A stretch of 64,000 nucleotides of DNA from an uncultured Anaerobutyricum sp. (GTDB taxonomy: Bacteria; Bacillota; Clostridia; Lachnospirales; Lachnospiraceae): NCBI RefSeq assembly GCF_934307085.1, contig NZ_CAKRCF010000003.1, positions 33,282-97,281 of the forward strand, written 5' to 3'. Below, piece after piece: positions 9,628-19,003 of this stretch. Position numbers and translations under genes: made by a program. Every line of letters starts with the position of its first letter. Within the stretch, counting starts at the first letter, position 1. The notes below the pieces were generated by a model, which was not told where the DNA came from, did no database searches, and worked only from the letters and a program-made list of their open reading frames with translations.

Positions 9628-10272
9628 CTACCTGTCGTCTTCAATTGTCCCATTCACAAGGAACGGCTTTACAAGTTTCTCCCATTCGTATTCCCACAGT
9701 GTTTTCGAACCTTTCGGAGTATCTTCCTGGCGTCCCATAAACTGGCTCAGGAGTACTCCGTGTTCTTTCCACGCTTTTCCATCTGTAGCAACGTTTAAAA
9801 TAACTGGCTGCAGATTATCCATTGTGTGGGCAAAACGGGATTCTGGTGTGTTTTTTGCTTCAAATTCTTCCCAGAGTGCCTTTAATTTTATGCCCTGGTC
9901 TTCTGGCAAAAGTCCATACAGTCTTTCAGCTGCTTTTTGTTCTCTTGCCGTCTGCGTCTTTTTACCTTCTTCATCATAGGCATAAGTATCTCCTGCATCA
10001 ATTTCTACCACATCGTGGAATAACACCATCGTCATTGTTTTTAAAACATCAATTTTTTCATTGGCATACTCCGACAAGAGAAGCGTCATTAATGCCAGAT
10101 GCCATGCATGCTCTGCATCATTTTCCTTACGCTGTCCATCAGAGAGGTACGTCTGTCTTCCAATAAATTTTTCTTTATCCATCTCCCTGATAAAGTTTAT
10201 TTGTCTTTCAAGACGTTCGGAATTTACCTGATGCTCAGGCTGCTGTTTTGATAATTCTTTTTCTGTACTCAT
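9628..10272 (-). CDS. HD-domain hydrolase (YfbR/HDDC2-like, probable 5'-deoxynucleotidase)
   Basis: 214 residues from the chosen ATG at 10272; an upstream in-frame ATG at 10299 lacks a good ribosome-binding site. HD-superfamily metal ligands are visible: EHAWH near the first third, then FHDVVEIDAGD, and a later HTMDNLQPV. This is the pattern of small soluble HD phosphohydrolases such as YfbR, which dephosphorylate deoxynucleoside monophosphates. Substrate not determined. Last gene of the pepD-dus-subtilase-HD series, 43 nt after the subtilase stop. Confidence 0.8.
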   Translation of the reverse strand: MSTEKELSKQQPEHQVNSERLERQINFIREMDKEKFIGRQTYLSDGQRKENDAEHAWHLALMTLLLSEYANEKIDVLKTMTMVLFHDVVEIDAGDTYAYDEEGKKTQTAREQKAAERLYGLLPEDQGIKLKALWEEFEAKNTPESRFAHTMDNLQPVILNVATDGKAWKEHGVLLSQFMGRQEDTPKGSKTLWEYEWEKLVKPFLVNGTIEDDR

Positions 10273-10315
10273 TTTTATCTTCTTTCTTCGATAATCCATT
10301 CTGCCCGGATTTCTT

Positions 10316-12337
10316 TTAATGAATCTGTACCTTCTTTATATTAGACCACTTAGACCATGCTTTTGTACTGCCATTCTTATAACAATAACGTACTTTAAAA
10401 TAATATGTCTTTTTCTCTAATTTCTTTGTTTTTAAACTACTGTCTTTTCGGCTGGCAGAAATCTTTCTGGCATTCTTAAATTGTAAGTTTGCAGCATATT
10501 TTACCTGATAAAATGTAACACCAGACTTTTTCTTCCAGTAAACAGCAACTTCCTTTCCGGCAGTCTGTTTTGCCCTGATTTCTGTCAATGTGTTAAGACG
10601 ATATGTATTTTTAACGCTGCTGCCTTTTCCAAAAACACCATTGTTATATGGACGCACCTTATAATAATATCTCTTACCCTGTTTTACTTTTCGATCTATA
10701 TAAGAAGTCTGCCCTGATGAAACCACTGTAAGCTTTGTCCATGTTCCCTGTTCACTTCTTCTGTACACATAATATGACGCAGCTCCATATGCTCGCTTCC
10801 AACTTACTTTAATTCCCTGATTCACATTAGATACAGAGTTGAGTGCTGGTCGTAAAATTACTATGTACTTCTTATTCGAAATCCCCTTATCAAATAACTT
10901 TGTTAAAATCGGGCAGCCCCAGCCATAGTAATTATCCTTTCCTTTTGGTCCAAGATCTCTGCTGTATAACTTAAGTTCCCGACACACACCATCTACAGAC
11001 AAATTTGGCTGTATCATTTTTAAATAGGCAATTGCCGCGGTAATATGTGGTGCTGCCATAGAAGTTCCTGACATCGAAATCAACCCACCTTTATAGTTTG
11101 CACTAACAATGCCTGTTCCTGGTGCCGTAAAATCAACACCTTTTCCCCGATTAGAATAACTCGCAATCTTCTGGCTTGAATTAATAGCTGTAACACATAT
11201 TGTTTTATCATAGCAGGCTGGATAGCAGTAACTGATATCCACTCCCGAACTTCCATTCTCTCCATTACCCGCCGCACAGGAAACAGGAATTCCGCGTTCA
11301 TAAGCCTTATCAATCACTTTGTTAAGTGAATCATACAAGATGGCATATTCATCAATAAATCCCATACTCAGATTTATTACATCCGCTCTCTGACTGACTG
11401 CATATTGTATCGCTGCTCTTATGGTAGCTAGAGATGCCCTTCCTTCACTATCTGATACTCTTAGCACCAGAAGCTCTACATTTGCAGGCGTTGCATCTGC
11501 AATAATGCCACTTACATGCGTTCCATGACCAAATACATCTTTTATATTTTTATTATTTCCAAAAAAATTATAGCTCTTTGCTGAAATAGTTCTTCCTTTA
11601 AATAATGTATTTGATGAATTGATTCCTGTATCTACTATGGCAACTGTTACCTTTCTCATATAACCTTTTACCGGAGCTTCTTTCTTTAACTGATTCATTC
11701 CCATGTAGTCATTCCCCCAGGAATAAGAATATTCTCCATCCTGTTCTTCCTGAGAAAGAGGCAGCCCCATTGTCGTATTATCTACCGTAACTACCATATC
11801 CGGATAGCAAGAATCATAACCTTTTTTCAATTGTTCAAAAGCTTCCTTTGTCTGTTCTTCTGAATTATACTGTAAAATCGTCTCATGATCCATCTGATTT
11901 ACATAAATATCACTCGCACCATACGTATCTTTTACTACATCACTTTCTACAATAAGACGTTTTGTCTGATATGGTGCTGTTACCTCTAAATCTCCGTCTT
12001 CATTCTTCTCCACCTCGTAAACTCCATCCTGTTTATCAAGGTAATTATTCAGTGCGGCTTCGGATCTGGTTATCTTTTCCGCCTTAGAACCACTTATATC
12101 AAACTCTTCAGAAACAAGTTCATCCTTCCCGTCCTTCTCCATTGCATCTGAATTCGGGGTAATGACCATCTTTTCAAAATAATCATCTTCCCACGTATCT
12201 GCCACTAATTTAGATATCTGCTTATAATCAGTAACATTGTGCTGTTCACCAGATATTTCTGCTGCATTTGAAATATGGAAAGAAAAAAATACACACAATA
12301 TACAAATCATCGTTGTAGCTGTTGTTTTTTTCCACAT
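10316..12337 (-). CDS. Secreted subtilisin-like serine protease (S8) with two C-terminal FnIII-like domains
   Basis: 673 residues from the ATG at 12337. The start is set by GGAGG eight bases upstream; an in-frame GTG at 12346 overlaps that site and cannot be used. A signal peptide (MWKKTTATTMICILCVFF, then ...SNAAE) is followed by a propeptide of about 200 residues. The S8 triad is complete: Asp236 (VAIVDTG), His271 (GHGTHVSG), Ser426 (SGTSMAAPH), with oxyanion Asn358 (AAGNGE). Two fibronectin-III-like domains (about 495-580 and 585-673) end the protein. No LPXTG or membrane tail, so it is probably released or held by the FnIII domains. It follows dus by 30 nt. Confidence 0.92.
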   Translation of the reverse strand: MWKKTTATTMICILCVFFSFHISNAAEISGEQHNVTDYKQISKLVADTWEDDYFEKMVITPNSDAMEKDGKDELVSEEFDISGSKAEKITRSEAALNNYLDKQDGVYEVEKNEDGDLEVTAPYQTKRLIVESDVVKDTYGASDIYVNQMDHETILQYNSEEQTKEAFEQLKKGYDSCYPDMVVTVDNTTMGLPLSQEEQDGEYSYSWGNDYMGMNQLKKEAPVKGYMRKVTVAIVDTGINSSNTLFKGRTISAKSYNFFGNNKNIKDVFGHGTHVSGIIADATPANVELLVLRVSDSEGRASLATIRAAIQYAVSQRADVINLSMGFIDEYAILYDSLNKVIDKAYERGIPVSCAAGNGENGSSGVDISYCYPACYDKTICVTAINSSQKIASYSNRGKGVDFTAPGTGIVSANYKGGLISMSGTSMAAPHITAAIAYLKMIQPNLSVDGVCRELKLYSRDLGPKGKDNYYGWGCPILTKLFDKGISNKKYIVILRPALNSVSNVNQGIKVSWKRAYGAASYYVYRRSEQGTWTKLTVVSSGQTSYIDRKVKQGKRYYYKVRPYNNGVFGKGSSVKNTYRLNTLTEIRAKQTAGKEVAVYWKKKSGVTFYQVKYAANLQFKNARKISASRKDSSLKTKKLEKKTYYFKVRYCYKNGSTKAWSKWSNIKKVQIH

Positions 12338-12367
12338 ATTGTTCACCTCCGGGGGATATTTCCCTGT

Positions 12368-13345
12368 CTATAACACTCCCACCTCACGAAAAAGAGTATT
12401 TATTATCGCCTGATATTCCGTAACTGTCTTTGCCTTCTTGATCTTCCTCCCATATCTCTCACCTTCTGGAAAAAATGAAATCATATAAGACCATACTTCT
12501 TTCAACTTAAATAAAACATTCCTTCCTCCTGACATAATATGCTCATAACCATAGCATAACTCGTCAAGGAAGGCCTTCCAGCGTGCATAATCGAGTTCAT
12601 TTTCCAGTGAAGAATTTCCAACTACTTCTTTACTAAAAAACTCCGTAAGCTGTGGATTTGCAATCATCCCTCTTCCAAACATAACCGCTTTCAATTCAGG
12701 AAACTGTTCCTGTACCTTTTTTATATCTGCTGGCTGAAACAAATCTCCGTTATAACATACTGGATGATTACTTGTAGCAATTCCTTTTGCAAATGCCTGA
12801 TGATTTACCGGCTTTTTATAGTAGTCCTCTCTCACTCTTGCATGGAGAATCACCTCGGAGATTGGAAACTTATTATAAAGTTCCATCAATGCAATGATTT
12901 CTTCTGGGTTCTCCATTCCAAGCCTTGTCTTTACCGATATCTCCACATTCACTTTGGAAAATACTTCTTCAAAAAAGCTTTCTAATCCTTCTAAATCTGA
13001 GAGAAATCCACTTCCCTTTTTCTTGGAAACTACAGTACCTGACGGGCATCCCAGATTAAGATTCACTTCTTTATATCCAAGTTCTTCCATCATTCCTGCC
13101 ACCTTTATGAAATCTTCTGCCTTATTTGTCAGAATCTGTGGTACAACAGGAATATTCTGATTATGCTCTGGCAAAATATCATTTTTCTCTCTGGTATTTA
13201 AACCTTTTTTCGGCTTTGGTGTCACAAATGGAGTAAAATATTTATCCACTCCTTTAAAAAACTGATGATGTGCATTGCGGTAAATATATCCGGTAATTCC
13301 TTCAAGAGGTGCAGCATAGCACTGCACCCTTCTCTGCTGTTCCAC
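12368..13345 (-). CDS. tRNA-dihydrouridine synthase
   Basis: 325 residues; FMN-dependent TIM-barrel enzyme that reduces uridine to dihydrouridine in tRNA. The AAPLEGIT start is the family's N-terminal signature, NLNLGCPSG contains the catalytic Cys100, and the ILHARVREDYY and VMFGRGMIANPQL segments bind phosphate and FMN as in Dus proteins. It starts with GTG at 13345, sharing one base with the pepD stop (TAGTG), so translation is coupled. The subfamily (DusA, B or C) cannot be assigned confidently. Confidence 0.92.
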   Translation of the reverse strand: MEQQRRVQCYAAPLEGITGYIYRNAHHQFFKGVDKYFTPFVTPKPKKGLNTREKNDILPEHNQNIPVVPQILTNKAEDFIKVAGMMEELGYKEVNLNLGCPSGTVVSKKKGSGFLSDLEGLESFFEEVFSKVNVEISVKTRLGMENPEEIIALMELYNKFPISEVILHARVREDYYKKPVNHQAFAKGIATSNHPVCYNGDLFQPADIKKVQEQFPELKAVMFGRGMIANPQLTEFFSKEVVGNSSLENELDYARWKAFLDELCYGYEHIMSGGRNVLFKLKEVWSYMISFFPEGERYGRKIKKAKTVTEYQAIINTLFREVGVL

Positions 13346-14814
13346 TATTTAAGCCTCTTTAATACTTCTACTGTATACTCATAAATTCTCTTTGTGCTTG
13401 AAATAGAAAGACGTTCCTGTGGTGTATGAATATCAAAAATATCCGGGCCATAGGATACACAGTCAAGTCCTGGCATTTTTTCTGAGAACAATCCACACTC
13501 AACTCCGGCATGGATTACTTCCATTACAGGCTCTTTTTTATACATTTCACGATAAGTATCGCCCATCAGGGTACGAAGCTTAGAATCTTCTACATACTCC
13601 CATGCAGGATAATCGCTGGAACGATTTACTTTACCGCCAAGACTTTCTGTCAGACATACGAGTCTGTCATACAATTCCTCCTTCTCACTTGCCACACTGC
13701 TTCGTACAGAGAATGTAAGAGAAACTTTATCTTCTTTTGTCGCTAAAATTCCAGGATTTAAGGATGTCTGCACAAGTCCCTCCATATCCTGGCTCATCTT
13801 CTGTACTCCCCATGGGAAAGTACGAAGTGCTGAAACCACTGCATTACCACATTCTTCTGTCATCGGAAGAATGCCCTCCACGCTAGTTGCATCTTCTGTA
13901 GAAAGCTCTAAAAATCCTTCAATAGCCATATTCGCATCTGTCTTATGATATTCTTTAGAAATAATATCCTGCTGCTCTTTTAAAATATCCATAAATTCTT
14001 CTTCCTGCCCTGGTGCAAGCATAAGAATCGCTCTTGAACTTCTCGTAATCGCATTATCCTTTAATCCGCCATCCACACAAACTACCGTGTAATCCGTCTT
14101 TTTCTTTAATGCATAAAGAACTCTTCCAAGAATAACATTTGCATTCGCTCCCTGCTTCTGAATCTCCACACCAGAGTGACCACCTGTCACACCATTTACA
14201 TGAACAGAAACCAGCTTGCCTCCCCAGCGTCTTCTATCTGCAGGGAATACACATTCCACCATCATACCACCTGCACAGCCTACAAGGAAATGTCCCTCAT
14301 TCTCAGAATCAAGGTTAAGCATAAGACGAGACTTTAAAGAAGAGCAGTCCATTGCCACTGCACCGAGCATACCAATCTCTTCATCTACAGTAAATACAGC
14401 CTCAATTGGCGGATGCTCTAATGTATCATCGTCAAGAATTGCAAGTGCCATCGCTACTGCGATTCCGTCATCTCCACCTAATGTTGTTCCTTCAGCATAG
14501 ATGTAATCGCCATCGATTGCCAGAGATAATCCATCTTTTTCAAAATCAATCGTACAATCTTTTTCCTTTTCACAGACCATATCTAAATGCCCCTGAATAA
14601 TCACAGGCTTAGAATTCTCATATCCCTTAGAACCACTTTTTAAAATAATAATATTATTACTGGAATCCTGATGATAAGCCAAACCTCTCTCCTTTGCAAA
14701 ATTCACACAATAATCGCTGATTGCTTTTGTATTCTGTGAACCATGTGGAATATTACAAAGCTCCTCAAAATAATAAAAAACTTTTTCTGGTACTAAATTA
14801 TCTAAAACTCTCAT
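13345..14814 (-). CDS. pepD: Aminoacyl-histidine dipeptidase (M20 family, PepD/cytosol non-specific dipeptidase)
   Basis: 489 residues, the usual length for PepD. A cytosolic di-zinc peptidase that cleaves Xaa-His and other dipeptides. Metal-binding segments are seen: IIQGHLDMVCEK (His and Asp), LGGDDGIAVAMAL (bridging Asp), FTVDEEIGMLGA (catalytic Glu and metal Glu), NLDSENEG, and a C-terminal HAGVECG. A dimerisation insert lies between. Good ribosome-binding site (GGAGG) and its own promoter with a leader of about 75 nt. First gene of a four-gene series with dus, the subtilase and the HD hydrolase. Confidence 0.95.
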   Translation of the reverse strand: MRVLDNLVPEKVFYYFEELCNIPHGSQNTKAISDYCVNFAKERGLAYHQDSSNNIIILKSGSKGYENSKPVIIQGHLDMVCEKEKDCTIDFEKDGLSLAIDGDYIYAEGTTLGGDDGIAVAMALAILDDDTLEHPPIEAVFTVDEEIGMLGAVAMDCSSLKSRLMLNLDSENEGHFLVGCAGGMMVECVFPADRRRWGGKLVSVHVNGVTGGHSGVEIQKQGANANVILGRVLYALKKKTDYTVVCVDGGLKDNAITRSSRAILMLAPGQEEEFMDILKEQQDIISKEYHKTDANMAIEGFLELSTEDATSVEGILPMTEECGNAVVSALRTFPWGVQKMSQDMEGLVQTSLNPGILATKEDKVSLTFSVRSSVASEKEELYDRLVCLTESLGGKVNRSSDYPAWEYVEDSKLRTLMGDTYREMYKKEPVMEVIHAGVECGLFSEKMPGLDCVSYGPDIFDIHTPQERLSISSTKRIYEYTVEVLKRLK

Positions 14815-14897
14815 TATAAATCCTCCTGCATTGCCGGAATTTTTCCTTATTAGCGGATACTATCTGTTAAAAATTCTACTCCGGCATATTAATTTTT

Positions 14898-14926
14898 ATT
14901 ATACCCTATATCCTGCTTTTTCGCAA
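14898..14926 (-). promoter_or_regulatory. Promoter of the pepD operon
   Basis: TATAAT (14898-14903) and TTGCGA (14921-14926, 4/6 to TTGACA) with a 17-base spacer on the - strand. The leader contains a GCCGGA...TCCGGC inverted repeat (about 14833-14886) that could fold. The rest of the 341-bp divergent region to trmO holds no gene that I can see. Confidence 0.6.
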
Positions 14927-15089
14927 TTTGTATCTTACTGTAATCATCATTTTCTTTCCTTTTATATTATCCTTTTTATATCGCATTCATAATCATCCTC
15001 ACTTACAAACACACTCCGCTTCCTTACTCCAGATTTATAAGACGCAATCTATTTTTTCTCAATTTTATCTTTTCCATATCCTGTTTGTC

Positions 15090-15118
15090 TTGTCTTTGTA
15101 AAAAGAACCAGCTATACT
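15090..15118 (+). promoter_or_regulatory. Promoter of trmO
   Basis: TTGTCT (15090-15095, 4/6), a 17-base spacer and TATACT (15113-15118, 5/6), with a leader of about 35 nt before the ATG at 15156. Confidence 0.5.
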
Positions 15119-15155
15119 ATTAACATAACATTTAAGAATTTAAAGGATTTTTATT

Positions 15156-15920
15156 ATGGAACACACAAAAAAAACTTATGACAAATCAACAACAAATTTC
15201 CCTATAGATGAACACACTACATCTGACTATCTGTCCTTAAAACCAATCGCTCACATTCACTCTGATTTTTCAGAAAAGTTTGGTATTCCACGCCAGAGTG
15301 GTCTTGTCGATACCTTACAGGCAAAAATAATATTTACAGAAGAATTTCGTAATGAATACTGCTGCCGCGGAATCGAAGAATTCTCCCATCTCTGGCTTAT
15401 CTGGGGTTTTTCCAAAAACCAACGTGATAAATGGACGCCTACTGTTCGCCCTCCAAGACTCGGAGGCAACAAACGAAAAGGAGTCTTTGCAAGTCGGGCA
15501 CCATTCCGTCCAAACCCACTCGGACTCTCTTCTGTCCGTCTGGACAAATATATTGCCAATACTCCTAATGGTCCTGTTCTTTACATTTCCGGCGCAGATT
15601 TATTAGACGGCACTCCAATTTATGATATCAAGCCTTATCTTTCCTTTACAGATTCTCATCAGGAAGCCACTGGCAGCTTTTCCACAAAAGCATTAGAACA
15701 CCGACTTATTGTACACTGTACAGAAGATTTACTGCACGTTGTGCCAATAGAAAAAAGGCTGTCTCTCTTAGACTGCCTCTCTCTTGATCCCCGTCCTTCC
15801 TACCAGCACGACTCAGAACGCATCTATGGTATGAAGTACGCAGGTTTCGATATTCACTTTAAAGTTACTGCCAATGATCTTTTTGTTACAGAAATTATTT
15901 CTTCTCGCGAAATACAATAA
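15156..15920 (+). CDS. trmO: tRNA (N6-threonylcarbamoyladenosine37-N6)-methyltransferase TrmO
   Basis: 254 residues. TrmO/TsaA-family enzyme that methylates t6A37 of tRNA using S-adenosylmethionine. Family marks: an N-terminal PIAHIHSDF segment, EFSHLWLIWGF, the strongly conserved RPPRLGGNKRKGVFASRAPF region with RPNPLGLSSVRL after it, then LLDGTPIYDIKPYL and DPRPSY. Preceded by AAAGGA. Its last 26 bases overlap the end of the GtrA-like gene on the other strand, an unusual tail-to-tail overlap that leaves no room for a terminator. Confidence 0.93.
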   Translation: MEHTKKTYDKSTTNFPIDEHTTSDYLSLKPIAHIHSDFSEKFGIPRQSGLVDTLQAKIIFTEEFRNEYCCRGIEEFSHLWLIWGFSKNQRDKWTPTVRPPRLGGNKRKGVFASRAPFRPNPLGLSSVRLDKYIANTPNGPVLYISGADLLDGTPIYDIKPYLSFTDSHQEATGSFSTKALEHRLIVHCTEDLLHVVPIEKRLSLLDCLSLDPRPSYQHDSERIYGMKYAGFDIHFKVTANDLFVTEIISSREIQ

Positions 15921-16362
15921 GCTTACTGATAATATAATTTAATACAAGTACTATAAACTGCGCTGCAATCTTTACCAAAATACTATTGAAGTGCAGTTTA
16001 TTAATAAAAATAAATAAAATCACTTCTTCTAAAACTAAGGTAAATAAACGTCCTCCAAAGAAATGTATCATTTCTGAAAACAATTCTCCTATTCCGTATG
16101 TCTGCGCACTAAAAACCCAAATCTTATTCGTCACATACGCAAATAACACTGCCAAAATCCATGAAATAATATTTGCCACAAGCGGATCAATATGTAACAC
16201 CACATCACAATAGCTATACGAACCAATACTAATCACTGTCGTTAGTCCACCAAAAAATAAATATAATAAAACTTCTTTATACTTCTGATAAAAGTCCTCA
16301 AAAATATTAAGAACTGGAAGTTCCATAATCCTGTCAAAAATATCTTTTTCTTTCTTCTTCAT
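15895..16362 (-). CDS. GtrA-like four-helix membrane protein
   Basis: 155 residues from the ATG at 16362 (GGTGGAGAAGA ribosome-binding site). The open frame reaches 16524 but would run into a hairpin element and has no ribosome-binding site there. Four hydrophobic helices in the GtrA pattern: LLYLFFGGLTTVISIGSY, then IISWILAVLFAYVTNKIWVF, the short FFGGRLFTLVLEEVILFIF, and AAQFIVLVLNYIISKLIVF. GtrA proteins flip or help transfer lipid-linked sugars across the membrane for wall or surface glycosylation. The glycosyltransferase that usually sits beside such genes is absent here. Confidence 0.85.
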   Translation of the reverse strand: MKKKEKDIFDRIMELPVLNIFEDFYQKYKEVLLYLFFGGLTTVISIGSYSYCDVVLHIDPLVANIISWILAVLFAYVTNKIWVFSAQTYGIGELFSEMIHFFGGRLFTLVLEEVILFIFINKLHFNSILVKIAAQFIVLVLNYIISKLIVFREKK

Positions 16363-16456
16363 TCTTCTCCACCATTTTATAAATATGTAGTACATCTGTG
16401 GAATAATAACATAAGATTTTAATTCTTTCAAGAGTAAGACACGAAATCTGAAACAC

Positions 16457-16553
16457 AAAAAAGAATTAGCCGATGTAACCCTCGTGGAAACAGCGGACGA
16501 TGAATGGACATCCTTTTCTGCCACGACTAATATACATCTGCTAATTCTTTTTT
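16457..16553. repeat. 97-bp hairpin element 5' of the GtrA-like gene
   Basis: Outer arms 16457-16477 and 16533-16553 pair over 21 bases with one mismatch, starting AAAAAAG and ending CTTTTTT. An inner TCGTGG (16482-16487)/CCACGA (16521-16526) stem and a small GATG/CATC fold lie inside. It has the same nested-stem plan as the two hairpins at 9.1-9.6 kb. It could end transcription coming from the C69 gene. Confidence 0.75.
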
Positions 16554-16574
16554 AATGAGAATCTTACCAGCTCA

Positions 16575-16635
16575 TGTTTGAAAAACACTTTCTGCAAGAT
16601 GTGCGTTACAATTTGCAGAAATGATTTTTCAAACA
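16575..16635. repeat. 61-bp hairpin immediately 3' of the C69 dipeptidase gene
   Basis: Arms 16575-16597 and 16613-16635 pair over 23 bases with three mismatches in the middle. There is no clear T-tract on either side, so it may work as an RNA 3'-end stabiliser rather than a classical terminator. Confidence 0.6.
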
Positions 16636-16648
16636 CCCATTTCTTTTA

Positions 16649-18541
16649 CTACTTCTTAATAGTAGCCTTTCTTATAAGACTCCATCTGCCATAGACTTTC
16701 TTCTTACCATCTAACTTGTAAGCTCTTGCTTTGATATAGTAAGTCTTTTTCTTTTTCAGCTTCTTGATTGTCTTTGTAAGATTCTTGGTTGTAATCTTCT
16801 TGGTTGTTTTCTTTGTAAAGTTTACAGTTGTTGCGTAAACAATTTCATAACCTTTTGCTTCTTTTACTTTTTTCAGTGTAACTTTTATTTTTTTACCTTT
16901 TAACGCTTTTGCTCTTACCTGTACACGAGCTGGTGCAGTTACCTTCTTCTTAACTTCTGTAGAAGGTTTTACTGTATCATCTTTCTTTGCAGGAGCAGCT
17001 ACCATAGATAAGTCATAAACGATATCTTTATCAGTGATACTTGCTTCTGTATAGCTTTTTGTAGGACGATTGCTACGTTTATACTGGTTGTATAACTGTA
17101 CGTCTTTTGCTTCTGAATATAATGTCTTTGCAAAGCCAAGTGTTTCATCACCTATAGCGATACCAAGATTTGTTGCATAATATTCTAAGTTGGCTTTATC
17201 TGTGTTATAAACTTTGAGCATCTGTTTGTCTACATTTTTCTGAAGACTTTCCATCTTGTTCATGTAAGAGTCATAAAAAGCAGCAACTCCTGGTCTGTAA
17301 AGAGTTCTGTTATCCCCTTCTTCACATAAATATCCTACATTTCTAAACGCCCAGTAAGCTGAATCTGCATTATATTTTAAAGCTTCCATCTTATAAGCTT
17401 TAGAAGTATCTGTTAAAAGAGCTCCATAAAATGGTACAAATACAGAACAATCCGCATTAGCCATACATACCCACTGTACTGTAGCAAGCTCTGTTGGCAT
17501 AGAAGAATTAATCTGGAAAATATGACATTCTGCTGTACTTGGAGTTCCAATCACACGTGTAATATCTCTTCCAAATTCCATATCCTCATAACGGTATCCT
17601 GCTAATTTATATAACTTTTCTACTGTTACGTTATTACAGTCAATAAACATATCCTGATAATCAGCATCATAGATTTCTGTATTATCTTTTCCACTTAAAA
17701 GATACTGGCCTCCACGAATTCTGTCTGCATTACCGGCTGCATATCCTGGTGCATAGGAAAGCTTAACATTGATGTCTCCATCTTTTACTGCTTCTTTATA
17801 GAAATTATTCTCTTTCGCAAAATTAATTAAATTCTTAGATGCGATTACGTTCTCTGTATCCTTTGTATTAACATCTCCGATAGCAAAACAGTTTGGAATT
17901 ACCGCTGCTTTATTGGAAGGCATTTTGATTGCACAATAATTATGTCCTGTAAGAAGTTCTACATACCATACTTCATTCTTATCTGCTATGAAAAGACCAT
18001 TTCCCTCTCCAGCACCATATTTATCAACTGTGCTTGCTAAAATTTCAACACCTTCTCGTGCAGTAGATGCCTGACAAAGAACGTAGTCTGCTAAGTTCTC
18101 CTCTGTAATCCCACCCTCTGCTGTATCGTAAGCATCAATATATGGATCTGCCTCTTCAACAGTCTGTGCTACAGAAGAACTAGTAGTAGCTGACATAGAT
18201 ACACCTTTGCTATTCGTACCAAACTCTCCAAAGTATCCATCATCACCTTCTGCATCACGACAGATAGTATAACGATATGTTGTCTCTACTTTAATTGGAG
18301 CCTGGAAAGTTGTCTCACCAGTCTCATCTTTATACATCGCATTCTTTCCAACATGCTTCGCTGGGATAACTTTATATACTTTATCCTTACGGGAAGAAAT
18401 ATCTTCTGTACGTCCATACATTGTTGTTCCATCTTTGGTACAATCCTTACCTACATAGTAGGATGTACATGCCTTCGCTGGTAAAGCCATAAAAAACATC
18501 ATACCTACAACAGAAAGCATTGTTAACATTAGCTTCTTCAT
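16649..18541 (-). CDS. Secreted C69-family (PepD-like Ntn) dipeptidase with a C-terminal FnIII-like domain
   Basis: 630 residues. A signal peptide ends in ALPAKA, exposing Cys25 (CTSYYVGK) as the N-terminal nucleophile of the C69 Ntn-hydrolase fold. Family blocks follow: TTMYGRTEDIS, FGEFGTNSKGVSMSATTS, the STAREGVEILA segment, and GEGNGLFIADKNEVWYVELL. After about residue 530 a lysine-rich fibronectin-III-like domain (KARAYKLDGKKKVYGRWS near the end) resembles the tail of the subtilase at 10.3 kb and probably tethers the enzyme to the wall. Likely role: extracellular hydrolysis of dipeptides. Monocistronic with its own promoter. Confidence 0.9.
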   Translation of the reverse strand: MKKLMLTMLSVVGMMFFMALPAKACTSYYVGKDCTKDGTTMYGRTEDISSRKDKVYKVIPAKHVGKNAMYKDETGETTFQAPIKVETTYRYTICRDAEGDDGYFGEFGTNSKGVSMSATTSSSVAQTVEEADPYIDAYDTAEGGITEENLADYVLCQASTAREGVEILASTVDKYGAGEGNGLFIADKNEVWYVELLTGHNYCAIKMPSNKAAVIPNCFAIGDVNTKDTENVIASKNLINFAKENNFYKEAVKDGDINVKLSYAPGYAAGNADRIRGGQYLLSGKDNTEIYDADYQDMFIDCNNVTVEKLYKLAGYRYEDMEFGRDITRVIGTPSTAECHIFQINSSMPTELATVQWVCMANADCSVFVPFYGALLTDTSKAYKMEALKYNADSAYWAFRNVGYLCEEGDNRTLYRPGVAAFYDSYMNKMESLQKNVDKQMLKVYNTDKANLEYYATNLGIAIGDETLGFAKTLYSEAKDVQLYNQYKRSNRPTKSYTEASITDKDIVYDLSMVAAPAKKDDTVKPSTEVKKKVTAPARVQVRAKALKGKKIKVTLKKVKEAKGYEIVYATTVNFTKKTTKKITTKNLTKTIKKLKKKKTYYIKARAYKLDGKKKVYGRWSLIRKATIKK

Positions 18542-18649
18542 CTTTCTCTCTCCTCTTCATTCAATTAACTTCCACAAAACCCTCCTAAAAATGAAAAACC
18601 ATTCACATTTTTTTGCATTTTTATGTATTTTTCGCGGTCATTTTAGTAT

Positions 18650-18678
18650 AGAATAATACTATTTGAAAGATTCGTCAA
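18650..18678 (-). promoter_or_regulatory. Promoter of the C69 dipeptidase gene
   Basis: TTGACG (18673-18678, 5/6) and TATTCT (18650-18655, 4/6) with a 17-base spacer. Leader of about 100 nt. The remaining part of the 18542-19003 gap is AT-rich with one terminator hairpin and no gene that I can see. Confidence 0.5.
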
Positions 18679-18829
18679 TGTTTTCCTGCATAATTATTTA
18701 TTTTTTTAATTATTTAAACTAGCAAAGAATATGAAATCTTACTATATTTTCCCTTCAGATTTCTTTTTTTATATTTTTCTTCCATACTATAAAATAAATA
18801 TCCAAATCACACTCTTCTATCCATAAAAT

Positions 18830-18880
18830 AATAGCATGAAAAAGAAAGAACTTTTTCCAATCTTTCTTCTTCATGCTATT
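18830..18880 (-). terminator. Intrinsic terminator of the YS-heptad membrane protein gene
   Basis: AATAGCATGAA and TTCATGCTATT arms extend to about 20 paired bases with one mismatch around a short loop. On the - strand an ATTATTTTAT run follows. It lies about 125 nt after the stop codon at 19004. Confidence 0.65.
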
Positions 18881-19003
18881 TACTGCACTATGTTCTCTAT
18901 GAAGAACTTATCATTATTCGAAAAGGAGTATATGTGGTACTGCTGTAGCCCGCTTGCGTAGAATTGGGAACTGGCGTGTATTATAAGTTACCTATGGTAC
19001 TAC

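Noticed and set aside
15895..16524. The longer version of the GtrA-like protein, starting at 16524
   Set aside because: The extra 54 codons come from the hairpin element, lack a ribosome-binding site, and do not resemble GtrA; the ATG at 16362 has a good site.
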